A stretch of 64,000 bases of DNA from contig NZ_JAENIK010000009.1 of NCBI RefSeq assembly GCF_016595465.1, positions 124,001 to 188,000 on the forward strand, in the 5' to 3' direction. Numbering within the stretch: the stretch's first letter is position 1; each line of letters starts with the position of its first letter. This document shows positions 1 through 8,030 of the stretch, piece by piece. The position numbers and the translations under genes were made by a program. Source of the DNA: Luteolibacter yonseiensis. Its GTDB lineage: Bacteria; Verrucomicrobiota; Verrucomicrobiia; Verrucomicrobiales; Akkermansiaceae. Below the pieces are notes generated by a model, which did no database searches, was not told where the DNA came from, and saw only the letters and a list, made by a program, of their open reading frames with translations.

Positions 1-1
1 C

Positions 2-418
2 GACATGACGGGCAAGCTGGTGGGGATCCACTCGCGGGTCGGCGCCCAGCTCCAGGTGAACATGCACGTGCCGATGGCGGAATTCATTTCCAATTGGGAT
101 GGCATGATGAAGGGGGAGTTCATCGGCGAAGGTCCCTACGCGCAACTCCCGGTGAAGGGCAACGGATTCCTCGGACTCGCCACGGAGCCGAACCCCAAGG
201 GTGGCCTGCGGATCACCAAGGTGGGCAGCAGGAGTCCGGCGGAGGAGGCGGGTGTCAAGGAGGGCGACATCCTCCACAAGCTCAATGGCACCGAGATGAA
301 GACCCGCGAGCAGATGCAGGATCTGCTCGGGGAGATGTCCGCCGGCGACGAGCTGACGCTGGACATGGAGCGCGGCGGCAAGCCGAAAACCTTTACCCTC
401 GAACTCGGTGAGCGCTGA
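2..418 (+). CDS. HtrA/DegP-type serine protease, C-terminal part (5' end outside window)
   Basis: The reading frame is open from the window edge to a TGA at 416-418, so the gene starts upstream. The visible ~138 residues begin with a strand of the type DMTGKLVGIHSRVG, which in S1C (HtrA/Deg) proteases follows directly after the GNSGGPL serine loop. The catalytic serine itself would therefore lie just outside the window. Residues from about 50 to 135 form a PDZ domain (GFLGLATEPN... SPAEEAGVKEGDILHKLNG). Such proteins act in the periplasm or envelope, degrading or chaperoning misfolded proteins. The gene overlaps the next one by 11 nt, which suggests translational coupling. The family call is firm; whether the protease is active cannot be judged here. 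Confidence 0.85.
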   Translation, partial: DMTGKLVGIHSRVGAQLQVNMHVPMAEFISNWDGMMKGEFIGEGPYAQLPVKGNGFLGLATEPNPKGGLRITKVGSRSPAEEAGVKEGDILHKLNGTEMKTREQMQDLLGEMSAGDELTLDMERGGKPKTFTLELGER

Positions 419-1409
419 CAAATTTTTCATTCCCGCGTTTTTCGCGCTGCTGCTGCCCTGCGCCGGCCAGCAGAACCTGGACTCGGCGTTCCGCACGACG
501 GGGACGGCGGTGGTGGCGGCCTTCGAGCCGCAGCGCAAGGTGTTGCAGACCTCCAGCGCGGTGATTCTCGACGGCCGCAAGGAGATCGCCTATGGCGTGG
601 TGATCTCCGCCGAAGGGCACATCCTGACAAAAGCCAGCGAGGTGCTGGACGTCGCCGCGCCCGCGGTCACGGTGGACCAGACGAAGTACGGCTCGGCGAA
701 GATTCTGATGGTCGATCCCACCTGGGACGTGGCCTTGCTGAAAGTGGAGGCGACCGGGCTGGTGCCGGTGGTTTACGCCCGGACGAGCGAGGTGGGCCAA
801 GGCACGTGGGTGGTGGCGAACGGCGCGACGACGCGGACCGGACGGCGGCTGATGGCGGGGATCGTGAGCGCGAAAACCCGCGAGATCCCGGCGTCCGGCG
901 GAGCGGCGTTGGGCGTGGTTCTGAAAGAGAAGACCAAGCTGCTCGAGATCGACAGCGTGAACGAGAAGAGCGGCGCGAAGGAAGCCGGATTGCAGTCCGG
1001 AGACGTGATCCTGAGCATCGAGGGCAGGCCGATGAAGAAGATCGAGGACATGGCCGAGGTGCTGAAGGACCGCAAGGCGGGGACCACCGTGAAACTCACC
1101 TACCGCCGCCAGGAGGCGGAGGCGACGGTCGATGTAAGGCTTGCCGCGAAGGGTGAGCTTTTCGCGGAAGAACCGGACCGGAACGATCAGATGAGCGGCG
1201 AATTCTCCCCCCGGCGCAGCGGGTTTCCCCGGATTCTCCAGCATGACATCCTGGGCAGCCGCGCCATCCAGGGCGGACCATTGCTGGATCTGGACGGGCG
1301 TTGCGTGGGCATGAACATCGCACGGGCCAACCGGGCGGAAAGCTTCGCGATCCCCGTGGAGGATCTGAAGGAGATCGCGGCGAGGCTGATGAAACAGTCC
1401 GGAAATTGA
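408..1409 (+). CDS. Catalytically dead HtrA-like protein with PDZ domain inserted in the protease fold
   Basis: This 333-residue protein starts at a GTG inside the 3' end of the previous gene. Residues 1-21 look like a secretion signal. The first protease barrel is recognisable (YGVVISAEGHILTKASEVL at 62-80; DPTWDVALLKVE at 103-114, keeping the Asp of the triad). The position of the catalytic His is a Ser (about S77). A PDZ domain occupies about 165-240. The remaining protease strands come after it: ILGSRAIQGGPLLDLDGR at 281-298 and ESFAIPVEDL at 311-320. The GNSGGPL serine is replaced by Gln (about Q288). The PDZ therefore sits inside the fold and not at the C terminus, and two of three triad residues are missing. 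A regulatory or scaffold role with the upstream protease is my inference. Confidence 0.75.
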   Translation: MSADKFFIPAFFALLLPCAGQQNLDSAFRTTGTAVVAAFEPQRKVLQTSSAVILDGRKEIAYGVVISAEGHILTKASEVLDVAAPAVTVDQTKYGSAKILMVDPTWDVALLKVEATGLVPVVYARTSEVGQGTWVVANGATTRTGRRLMAGIVSAKTREIPASGGAALGVVLKEKTKLLEIDSVNEKSGAKEAGLQSGDVILSIEGRPMKKIEDMAEVLKDRKAGTTVKLTYRRQEAEATVDVRLAAKGELFAEEPDRNDQMSGEFSPRRSGFPRILQHDILGSRAIQGGPLLDLDGRCVGMNIARANRAESFAIPVEDLKEIAARLMKQSGN

Positions 1410-1431
1410 AAGGCGGCTGTCCGGAGCGGAC

Positions 1432-1683
1432 TCACTTTTTCTTGTTGAGGTTGTCGAGGTACTTCTTCGGGTCCTTGTCGAACTTCTTCACGCAGGGCTT
1501 GCAGCAGAACTTCACCTCCTGGTCCCCGTGGGTCTTGGTGATGACGCGGCCCATCGAGCCGAGCTTGTTGTCGCTGACGATGCAGACGTCCTTGGGATAG
1601 GTCTTGGTCTTCGCGGGGGCCGCATGGAGGCCGGTGGTGCCGGCGATGAACGAGGCGGCGAGCAGGGTGATCAGTGTTTTCAT
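1432..1683 (-). CDS. Small secreted Cys-rich metal-binding-like protein
   Basis: The 83-residue product has a signal peptide (MKTLITLLAASFIAGTTGLHA) followed by a short basic domain with CIVSDNKLGSMG and the cluster FCCKPC. This pattern resembles YHS/TRASH-type treble-clef metal-binding modules, which often occur beside copper or heavy-metal genes. It lies 19 nt downstream of the multicopper oxidase on the same strand and is probably co-transcribed with it. A periplasmic copper-binding role is inferred from these cysteines and the neighbour. Assignment to a named family is uncertain. Confidence 0.65.
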   Translation of the reverse strand: MKTLITLLAASFIAGTTGLHAAPAKTKTYPKDVCIVSDNKLGSMGRVITKTHGDQEVKFCCKPCVKKFDKDPKKYLDNLNKKK

Positions 1684-1702
1684 GGTGTTGTCGGTTGGTG
1701 TT

Positions 1703-3847
1703 TCAGAAGCGGAACTGGAGGCCTCCGCCGAAGCCGAAATCAGAGTGGTATTGGGAAATGAGGGAGAACTGTTTGGTCAGGGTGTGGTCCGCGCCGACGC
1801 TCCATTCCCATTTGCTGCCGGTGTCGTACCGGACATCGCCGAAGACGCCGAGCCTGTCGGTGATCTGGATGGATTTTCCAAGACCGGCCCGGAGGTCGCC
1901 CTCGCTGTCGATCTGCAGGAAACTCTCCACCAGCAGGGGCAGCCGGTATTCCACCCCCGCGAAGGCGCGGTCCTCGTCTCCGTCGTGGTCGGTGAAACGC
2001 CAGCCGAGCACGGTGGAGAAATTCGGGTCGAAGTAGCGCTTCCAACCGATGTCGGCCTCGTAGGTGTTTTCATCCCCGTAGCCCGCCTCCCATGACGCGA
2101 AGAAGTCGTTGCGGGAATTCATCACGGTCAGCGTGCCCTCGCTCATGTGGGACTGGATCGAGCCGTCGAGAAACGCGAGCAGGGGATCATGCTCGTGTCC
2201 TCCGCCGTGTGGCATGTGGCCAGGAGGCATGCCCGGAGGCGTGCCGGTGGTTTGTTCCGAGGCCGGGACGCAGCAGTTGTCGGTGCAGATCTGGTTGGTG
2301 CCGGGCTTGAGTTTCCCCTGTGTGGGTGGTTTCCAGCTTTTGTCCTGATAGGCGAAGATGCGCGTCATGCCCGCGTGCATGTGGTAGAGCAGGTGGCAGT
2401 GCAGCAGCCAGTCGCCGGGGTTGTCCGCGCGGAACTCGACGGTGCGCTTGCCCATCGGCGGGACATCGATGGTGTGTTTCATCGGAGCGTCGTTCCCCTG
2501 CCCGGCGAGCACCCGGAAAAAGTGACCGTGAAGGTGGATGGGATGGTGCATCATCGTGTCATTGATGAATTCCATGCGGATGACCTCGCCTTCCTTGATG
2601 GGGATCGTGCCATCCTCCGCGAAGGTCTTGTTGTTGAAGGACCAGATGTAGCGTTCCATGTCGCCGGTCAGCCGCAGTTCGATGGTCCGGCGGGGGAGGG
2701 ATGCCGGGAAACCGGTCGGCACCGGCGAGCGGAGCCGTGAGTAGGGTGGAAGCGGACGCTCCGGATCCGCGTCCGTGTCCTCCTTGCCGCCGGACATGTC
2801 CATGCCCGGCATGTCCATCTCGTCCATGGCGGCCATCAGGTGGGAGTCCATGTTGTAGTTGTCCGGCTTCGGCACGTCGGGAGCCGGATGGAGTGTTCCC
2901 CCTCCGAGGAAAACGGAGGCATGGCCGGACCCGTCCTGCGCCGTCGCGCGGACCTCCCATTTCCCGGTTGGCGGGATTTTCACGATGACGTCGTAGGTCT
3001 CGGCCATGCCGGTGAGCAGGCGTTTGACGGAGATGGGTTTCACCGGCGGGCCGTCCGCGGCGACGATCTTCATGGGGCCGGTGGCGGACTGGAGGTAGAA
3101 GTAGGTGGCGGCGGCCGCGTTGATGAACCGCAGCCTCACCGTTTCGCCAGGCTTGCCGGGCAGGTGGATCGATGGCCGGCCGTTCGCCAGGAACGCGTCG
3201 TAGGCGACGTCCGAGATGTCCATGGCGGGCATGCGCGACCATTCGCGTTCGAAGAACGACTTGAGTTCGCCCGCCTTCACCGCGCCGGCGAGGCTTTGCA
3301 TGGAACCTTTTTTCAACGCATACCAATCGCCGCCACGCCGGAGCGAGCGCATCACCTCCTCGGGTTTCTCCAGCGTCCAGTCGGACAGGACCACGACGTG
3401 ATCCCGGTCCGCCTTCACCGGTTCTCCGCCCGCCGGATCCACGACGATGGAGCCATAAACCCCGCGTTGTTCCTGAAGGGTGGTGTGGCTGTGATACCAG
3501 TAGGTGCCGGAGTGGGGCAGCTTGAACTCGAAGTCGTGCTTGCCTCCCGCGAGGATGGGCGGAGTGGTCACGCCCGGAACCCCGTCCTGCGCCACCGGCA
3601 GGACGATGCCGTGCCAGTGGACGGAGGTTTCCTCGTTCCCGAGCTGGTTGTGGACACGGATGCGGGCGGTGTCGCCTTCGCGGAAACGAAGCGTCGGCCC
3701 GGGGATGCCGCCGTTGACGGTGAGGGCCGGGATCGGCCTGAGGCCGTTGCCCGGAGTGAAGTCCTGCCGAGCGATCGTCAGGTCATATTCGACGACGCGG
3801 GCATGGCAGGCCATGGCGGAAAGGAAAAGGAGTGCGAAAGTTTTCAT
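1703..3847 (-). CDS. copA: CopA-type multicopper oxidase fused to a CopB-like outer-membrane barrel
   Basis: The 714-residue protein starts with a signal peptide and has the copper ligands of three-domain multicopper oxidases: HWHG at 77-80, HSH at 119-121, a C-terminal HHPIHLHGHFF (about 435) and HCHLLYHMHAGM (about 485). A Met-rich stretch (MDEMDMPGMDMSGG) typical of CopA copper resistance proteins lies near 345. After the oxidase, from about residue 560, comes a His/Met linker and then about 150 residues with alternating strands and a terminal FGFGGGLQFRF, typical of an outer-membrane beta-barrel like CopB. CopA oxidises Cu(I) in the periplasm, and CopB is a separate outer-membrane protein in Pseudomonas-type loci. 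Here the two appear as one polypeptide. It is the first gene of a minus-strand pair with the CCxxC protein. Confidence 0.88.
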   Translation of the reverse strand: MKTFALLFLSAMACHARVVEYDLTIARQDFTPGNGLRPIPALTVNGGIPGPTLRFREGDTARIRVHNQLGNEETSVHWHGIVLPVAQDGVPGVTTPPILAGGKHDFEFKLPHSGTYWYHSHTTLQEQRGVYGSIVVDPAGGEPVKADRDHVVVLSDWTLEKPEEVMRSLRRGGDWYALKKGSMQSLAGAVKAGELKSFFEREWSRMPAMDISDVAYDAFLANGRPSIHLPGKPGETVRLRFINAAAATYFYLQSATGPMKIVAADGPPVKPISVKRLLTGMAETYDVIVKIPPTGKWEVRATAQDGSGHASVFLGGGTLHPAPDVPKPDNYNMDSHLMAAMDEMDMPGMDMSGGKEDTDADPERPLPPYSRLRSPVPTGFPASLPRRTIELRLTGDMERYIWSFNNKTFAEDGTIPIKEGEVIRMEFINDTMMHHPIHLHGHFFRVLAGQGNDAPMKHTIDVPPMGKRTVEFRADNPGDWLLHCHLLYHMHAGMTRIFAYQDKSWKPPTQGKLKPGTNQICTDNCCVPASEQTTGTPPGMPPGHMPHGGGHEHDPLLAFLDGSIQSHMSEGTLTVMNSRNDFFASWEAGYGDENTYEADIGWKRYFDPNFSTVLGWRFTDHDGDEDRAFAGVEYRLPLLVESFLQIDSEGDLRAGLGKSIQITDRLGVFGDVRYDTGSKWEWSVGADHTLTKQFSLISQYHSDFGFGGGLQFRF

Positions 3848-3951
3848 GGGATGGGGTCGTGTGAACCGGACGCGAGGGAGCGTCGGGAAAATGGCGCGTC
3901 GGAAAGGGACGCATTTATCCGCCGCAGGACGTCTGCGGCCTCACGACATCA

Positions 3952-4305
3952 TCAGATCAAAAACCGCTGGAGCATCGCCAGCAGCCGTCGGGGCGGACCG
4001 GTGTCGAGTTCCTCCGGCAGCTCCGTGATTTGGACGGGAACGACCGTCGTCACCACCGCGGGTAAGGAGAGCATGGGTTCGGCAGGCGCGGAAACCGGGG
4101 CATCCACGGTGACCGAGGCCGCTTCATGATTGCGGGGAGTCTTGGCTTCGCAATCGCAGGCGCTCTCGCGTTTCTCCTTTTTGCCGCCCTCGCAGCACGA
4201 GTGCTCCGCCCGCGCGCTGTCACGCACGATGGAAGCGCAGCAGCACGCCGGAATCACGATCAGGATCGCGAAAAACGTGGCGAGGATGCAGCGGAACTTG
4301 TGCAT
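3952..4305 (-). CDS. Secreted cysteine-rich protein of unknown function, copper locus
   Basis: I start this 117-residue product at the ATG at 4305 because it opens directly with a hydrophobic segment (MHKFRCILATFFAILIVIPA) followed by CCCAS, an HSCCEGGKK stretch and ACDCEAK. The six or more cysteines with His suggest metal binding at the cell surface. The C-terminal half is Pro/Val-rich. It lies about 100 nt upstream of copA on the same strand and may belong to the same copper-responsive unit. I do not recognise the family; small proteins of this kind are often found beside CopA/CopB in Verrucomicrobiota. The start could be further upstream, but the upstream translation looks non-coding. Confidence 0.6.
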   Translation of the reverse strand: MHKFRCILATFFAILIVIPACCCASIVRDSARAEHSCCEGGKKEKRESACDCEAKTPRNHEAASVTVDAPVSAPAEPMLSLPAVVTTVVPVQITELPEELDTGPPRRLLAMLQRFLI

Positions 4306-4351
4306 GACTGTAGGTGGGACGCGTCCCGGGCGAATATCTTCCCTAAAAAAT

Positions 4352-5770
4352 CTAGCGTTTTTGAGACCGGAGTCGATTGAAAATCGCCAGCGTGCGTTCG
4401 CGCTCGGTCTTGTGATCCACGCAGGGCAGGGGATAACCCGGGGCGAGGGGCCGCCCGTCCTTCGGTGGTTCGAGGAAACGGGAGGGGTGGACCTTCGCGA
4501 GTTCCGGAATCCACCGCTTGATATAAACACCGTCGGGATCGTATCTGGCGGTCTGTGACCAAGGGTTCTGGATACGGAAATAAGGCGCCGCGTCCGCTCC
4601 GGTCCCGGCGGACCATTGCCAGCCGCCGTTGTTCGAGGCGATCTCCCCGTCCACCAGGTGCCGCATGAACCATGATTCGCCGAGTTTCCAGTCGATGTGC
4701 AGGTCCTTCGTCAGGAACATGGCGGTGATCATGCGGACGCGGTTGTGCATGAAGCCGGTGGCGAGCAGTTCGCGCATCCCGGCATCGACGATGGGGAACC
4801 CGGTGGTGCCGGTTTTCCATGCTTCGAAGTCCCTGCCCGGTTCGTGCCATTCCAGCCCCCGCCAGTCGGCGTTGAATTCCTCCCGCAGGACGTTCGGGAA
4901 ATGGTGGAGGATCGCGAAGTAGAATTCCCGCCATGCGAGCTCCTTGATGAAGGTGTCGATCCCCGCCTTGCCAACGTGGTCGGCCGCGGCCCTGGCTTTC
5001 AGGCAGGCGGCGTGGACCGTGCGGATGGAGACAAGTCCATGCCGGAGGTCCTGGGAAATGCGCGAGGTGCCGTCCGCTCCGGGGAAATCGCGGGACGCCG
5101 AGTAGTTTTCGATTTTCCCGGCGATGGCATGCTTCAGCCGCCCGCGGGCGGCGCTCTCCCCTGGTTCGGCGATCTGTGTTTCCGGGACCTCCAATCCCCA
5201 GTCCGCGACGGTGGGCAGCGGCAGGGACGTCAGGTGGTCCGGAGTTTTAAATGGGCGTGGCTTGGCGATGGGGGAGGATTTCGGGAGATTCTCCCAGTTT
5301 CTGAAATAGGGGGTGAAGACGCGGTAGGGTTGTCCGCTCTGGGTGAGCACCTCGTCCGGGCCGTGCAGGGCGATGTCCGCATGGATGTGGCATTCCACGC
5401 CCAGTTCCGCGCAGAGCAGGGAGACCTGGGTCTCCACCGATTTTCCAAAGGGATCGGGCGACGCATGGTAGTGGAGGGCGGCGGCGCGGCACTCGCGGAT
5501 GATTTTCCGCAGTTCGGCGATGGCCCCGCCCCGGCGGACGATCAGCCGTCCACCGAGCGTTTCGAGGTTTTTCGCCAGCGCGGCCAGGGATCCGCAGAGG
5601 AACTGCTGGCGGTTCGGGCCGGTCCAGTGGTGCCGGCCTTGCCAGTCACTGGTAATATAAAGGGGGACCAGGGGGAGTCCGGATTCCGCCGCGCTGCTGA
5701 GAGAGGGATTGTCCGCGATCCGCAGATCGCGGCGGAACCAGTGTATGATGGAAGGCTGCGGATCCGGCAT
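4352..5770 (-). CDS. phr: Deoxyribodipyrimidine photolyase (class I cryptochrome/photolyase family)
   Basis: The 472-residue enzyme repairs cyclobutane pyrimidine dimers using FADH- and light. The N-terminal antenna domain begins with IIHWFRRDLRIADNPSL. The C-terminal FAD domain shows WREFYFAILHHFPNV, TGFPIVDAGMREL, HNRVRMITAMFLTKDL and NNGGWQWSAGTG, the hallmark of class I photolyases. The length is usual for the family. I chose the ATG at 5770; an in-frame GTG at 5791 would add seven residues. It stands alone between the copper genes and the AP2-like gene. Confidence 0.95.
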   Translation of the reverse strand: MPDPQPSIIHWFRRDLRIADNPSLSSAAESGLPLVPLYITSDWQGRHHWTGPNRQQFLCGSLAALAKNLETLGGRLIVRRGGAIAELRKIIRECRAAALHYHASPDPFGKSVETQVSLLCAELGVECHIHADIALHGPDEVLTQSGQPYRVFTPYFRNWENLPKSSPIAKPRPFKTPDHLTSLPLPTVADWGLEVPETQIAEPGESAARGRLKHAIAGKIENYSASRDFPGADGTSRISQDLRHGLVSIRTVHAACLKARAAADHVGKAGIDTFIKELAWREFYFAILHHFPNVLREEFNADWRGLEWHEPGRDFEAWKTGTTGFPIVDAGMRELLATGFMHNRVRMITAMFLTKDLHIDWKLGESWFMRHLVDGEIASNNGGWQWSAGTGADAAPYFRIQNPWSQTARYDPDGVYIKRWIPELAKVHPSRFLEPPKDGRPLAPGYPLPCVDHKTERERTLAIFNRLRSQKR

Positions 5771-5816
5771 GAGAGGAATCTGCCGCCTCACGGGGATCGC
5801 GCAACACAGAACGCTT

Positions 5817-6077
5817 TCAGCTGTCGGCCATGATCTTCTCCGCTTTCTTCAGAGTCGTCTGGCTGAGTTTTCCTTCCACGCGCTTCGAGCCTTCCAGCAC
5901 CAATTTGAGTTCGGCGAGAACCTTCTCCGCCGCGGCCAGGGATTTCTTCCCACCTCCGAACTTTTTGTCCGGAAAGTATTTGGTGAAATTGGTTCCGGCT
6001 CGGCTGATACACAACCGCCAGCCTTCGAAGGCTGCGGTCTCATAGGTAAATCGCGTGAGATTACGTTTTGATTTCAT
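5817..6077 (-). CDS. Small AP2-like DNA-binding-fold protein
   Basis: The 86-residue product contains FEGWRLCISRAGTNFTKYF followed by a Gly/Lys turn and an Ala/Leu-rich helix. This is the three-strand plus helix pattern of short bacterial AP2-like proteins (GWRVxIxRxGKxYxKYFxDxxYGGKxKALxxA). Such proteins are common in Verrucomicrobiota and their function is unknown. DNA binding is inferred only from the fold resemblance. The basic composition fits. It lies downstream of nothing obvious and is transcribed away from rpoA. Confidence 0.6.
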   Translation of the reverse strand: MKSKRNLTRFTYETAAFEGWRLCISRAGTNFTKYFPDKKFGGGKKSLAAAEKVLAELKLVLEGSKRVEGKLSQTTLKKAEKIMADS

Positions 6078-6140
6078 TGATGATAAGGGTGGATTGCACC
6101 GAAAATTTGCGTTCGGACTGTTAGGAAATCTAGTTTTTAA

Positions 6141-6168
6141 TTCCGAATTAGTTCCGATTTGGTAAAAT
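6141..6168 (+). promoter_or_regulatory. Possible promoter upstream of rpoA
   Basis: The 250 nt between the AP2-like gene and rpoA is AT-richer than its surroundings. A TAAAAT at 6163-6168 could serve as a -10, with a poor -35 (TTCCGA, 6141-6146, 16-nt spacing). The resulting leader to the rpoA ATG would be about 155 nt. This is a weak match. Confidence 0.25.
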
Positions 6169-6327
6169 TTCGGACGAAAATGTCAGAAAAAAATGCTTTG
6201 CAAGCAGGCCGGTCCGCCATTTAGTCGCGCCCCCGCGGGCAATCGCACATCAGCCGTCGGTCCTCTGGACAGCTTCTTAAATGGAGTTTTCCGCCCGCAT
6301 GAGGGTAACCCGGCAATCAAAAACAAC

Positions 6328-7410
6328 ATGTCAGCAGTCAAACTCGCTCGTTTCGAGCTCCCGAACCGCCTCGTCCGCAACGAGGACACCGCCACCGATA
6401 CCTACGCCCAGTTCAGCGCCGAGCCATTCGAGCGCGGATACGGCCACACCATCGGCAACTCCCTCCGCCGCGTGCTCCTTTCCTCCTTGGAAGGCGCGTC
6501 CATCACTTCCGTCCGCATCGCCGGCGTCCAGCACGAGTTCTCCAGCCTTCCGGGCGTGGTGGAAGATGTCACCGACATCGTGCTGAACCTCAAGAAGGTC
6601 AAGTTCGCCCACAACGAGAAGGAACCCCGCATCCTCACGATCAAGGTCGAGAAGGAAGGCGTCGTCACCGCCGGCGACATCCAGGGCGACCACATCTACG
6701 AAGTGGTCAACAAGGACCAGGTCATCTGCACCCTCGACAAGAAGGTGAAGTTCGACTGCGAATTCGAAGTCCGCGTCGGCCGTGGTTTCTCCACCGGCGA
6801 CGAAAACAAGCGCAAGGACCAGCCGATCGGCGTCATCGCCATCGACTCGATCTTCTCGCCCGTCACCCGCGTCAAGTACGCCGTGGAAACGACCCGTGTC
6901 GGTCAGATGACCGATTTCGACAAGCTCGTGCTCGACATCTGGACCGACGGCCGCATCACCCCGCAGGACGCGCTCCTCCAGGCATCCGCGATTCTCCGCC
7001 ACCACCTCGACGTGTTCGTCAACTATGACGAGAACGCCGTGGATTTCGAAGAGGCTCCTGCCGAGTCCAGCGAAGAGAACGCCGCCCTCAAGAAACTTCT
7101 CAACATGTCGGTCAACGAAATCGAACTCTCGGTTCGTGCCGCCAACTGCCTCAACAACGCGAACATCACCTCGGTGGGCCAGCTCGCGATGAAGTCCGAG
7201 GCGGAAATGCTGAAGTATCGCAACTTCGGCAAGAAATCCCTCAACGAAATCAAGGACAAGCTCGTCGAGCTCGGCCTCGGTCTCGGAATGTCCTTCGAAG
7301 CCTCCCTGCTTTCCGGACCTGCAGCAGCATCCCGTGGCCCGCGCCTCGGTGCTGAAGACGAAGCGCCTGTCGGCCTTGCCGATCTGATCGCTCAAAACCT
7401 CGACGATTAA
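6328..7410 (+). CDS. rpoA: DNA-directed RNA polymerase subunit alpha
   Basis: The 360-residue protein is the alpha subunit, which dimerises to nucleate core polymerase. The N-terminal domain shows ERGYGHTIGNSLRRVLLSSL, the invariant assembly motif. The C-terminal domain (SVRAANCLNNANITSVGQL ... RNFGKKSLNEIKDKL) keeps the Arg that contacts UP elements. About 30 residues extend past the usual end. The start at MSAVKLARFELP was chosen because residues upstream in frame look non-coding. rplQ follows by 29 nt. The usual upstream rpsM-rpsK-rpsD genes are not present here. Confidence 0.98.
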   Translation: MSAVKLARFELPNRLVRNEDTATDTYAQFSAEPFERGYGHTIGNSLRRVLLSSLEGASITSVRIAGVQHEFSSLPGVVEDVTDIVLNLKKVKFAHNEKEPRILTIKVEKEGVVTAGDIQGDHIYEVVNKDQVICTLDKKVKFDCEFEVRVGRGFSTGDENKRKDQPIGVIAIDSIFSPVTRVKYAVETTRVGQMTDFDKLVLDIWTDGRITPQDALLQASAILRHHLDVFVNYDENAVDFEEAPAESSEENAALKKLLNMSVNEIELSVRAANCLNNANITSVGQLAMKSEAEMLKYRNFGKKSLNEIKDKLVELGLGLGMSFEASLLSGPAAASRGPRLGAEDEAPVGLADLIAQNLDD

Positions 7411-7439
7411 CACATTTAAAATAGAAACGGAAGCACCCG

Positions 7440-7931
7440 ATGAGACATCGCAGCAAAACAGTTAAACTCAAACGCAACGCCTCGCAGCGCCGCGCCCTCC
7501 TTGCCAACCTGGCATGCAGCCTCATCCAGCATGGTCGCATCAAGACCACGCTCGGCAAGGCCAAGGCACTCCGCCCGGTCGCGGAAAAGTTGATCACCCT
7601 CGCCAAGCGCGACGATCTTCATTCCCGCCGCCTCGCGATCTCCTTCCTCCGTCAGAAGGACACCGTGCAGAAGCTTTTCTCCGAGACAGCACCTGCCTCG
7701 AAGGACCGCCAGGGTGGCTACTGCCGCATCACCAAGCTCGGCGCCCGCATGAGCGACTCCGCACCGATGGCGATCATCGAGTGGGTGGACGCACCAGCCA
7801 GCGAAGAGCCGGTGGCGGAAGTCGCCGTGGCCGAGGAAGCCGCTCCTGCGGAAGCTCCTGCCAAGCCAGCGAAAAAGGCTGCCAAGAAGAAAAAGGCCGC
7901 TGAGGAAGTGGTCGAAGTCGCCGGAGAATAA
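7440..7931 (+). CDS. rplQ: 50S ribosomal protein L17 with low-complexity tail
   Basis: The 163-residue protein begins [20 protein letters not shown] and contains [20 protein letters not shown] and [23 protein letters not shown], the L17 core of about 120 residues. The last ~40 residues are Ala/Glu/Lys-rich ([16 protein letters not shown]), an extension common in Verrucomicrobiota and Planctomycetes ribosomal proteins. It forms an operon with rpoA and is followed by a strong terminator. Confidence 0.97.
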   Translation: MRHRSKTVKLKRNASQRRALLANLACSLIQHGRIKTTLGKAKALRPVAEKLITLAKRDDLHSRRLAISFLRQKDTVQKLFSETAPASKDRQGGYCRITKLGARMSDSAPMAIIEWVDAPASEEPVAEVAVAEEAAPAEAPAKPAKKAAKKKKAAEEVVEVAGE

Positions 7932-7955
7932 TTTCCAGCGGATCATTCAAGTTCC

Positions 7956-7989
7956 AGCCGCCTGTGCGAAAGCGCAGGCGGCTTTTTTT
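7956..7989 (+). terminator. Rho-independent terminator of rpoA-rplQ
   Basis: AGCCGCCTG pairs perfectly with CAGGCGGCT around a short loop (7956-7983), followed directly by a run of seven T. It lies 24 nt after the rplQ stop. Confidence 0.9.
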
Positions 7990-8030
7990 GTGGGCCGTTG
8001 CGCCCATTCCGGCCTTCGATTTCAGAAGAG

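Noticed and set aside
2840..4129. Long plus-strand open frame opposite copA and the Cys-rich gene
   Set aside because: It is antisense to clearly conserved multicopper oxidase sequence and shows no domain; high GC leaves long shadow frames.
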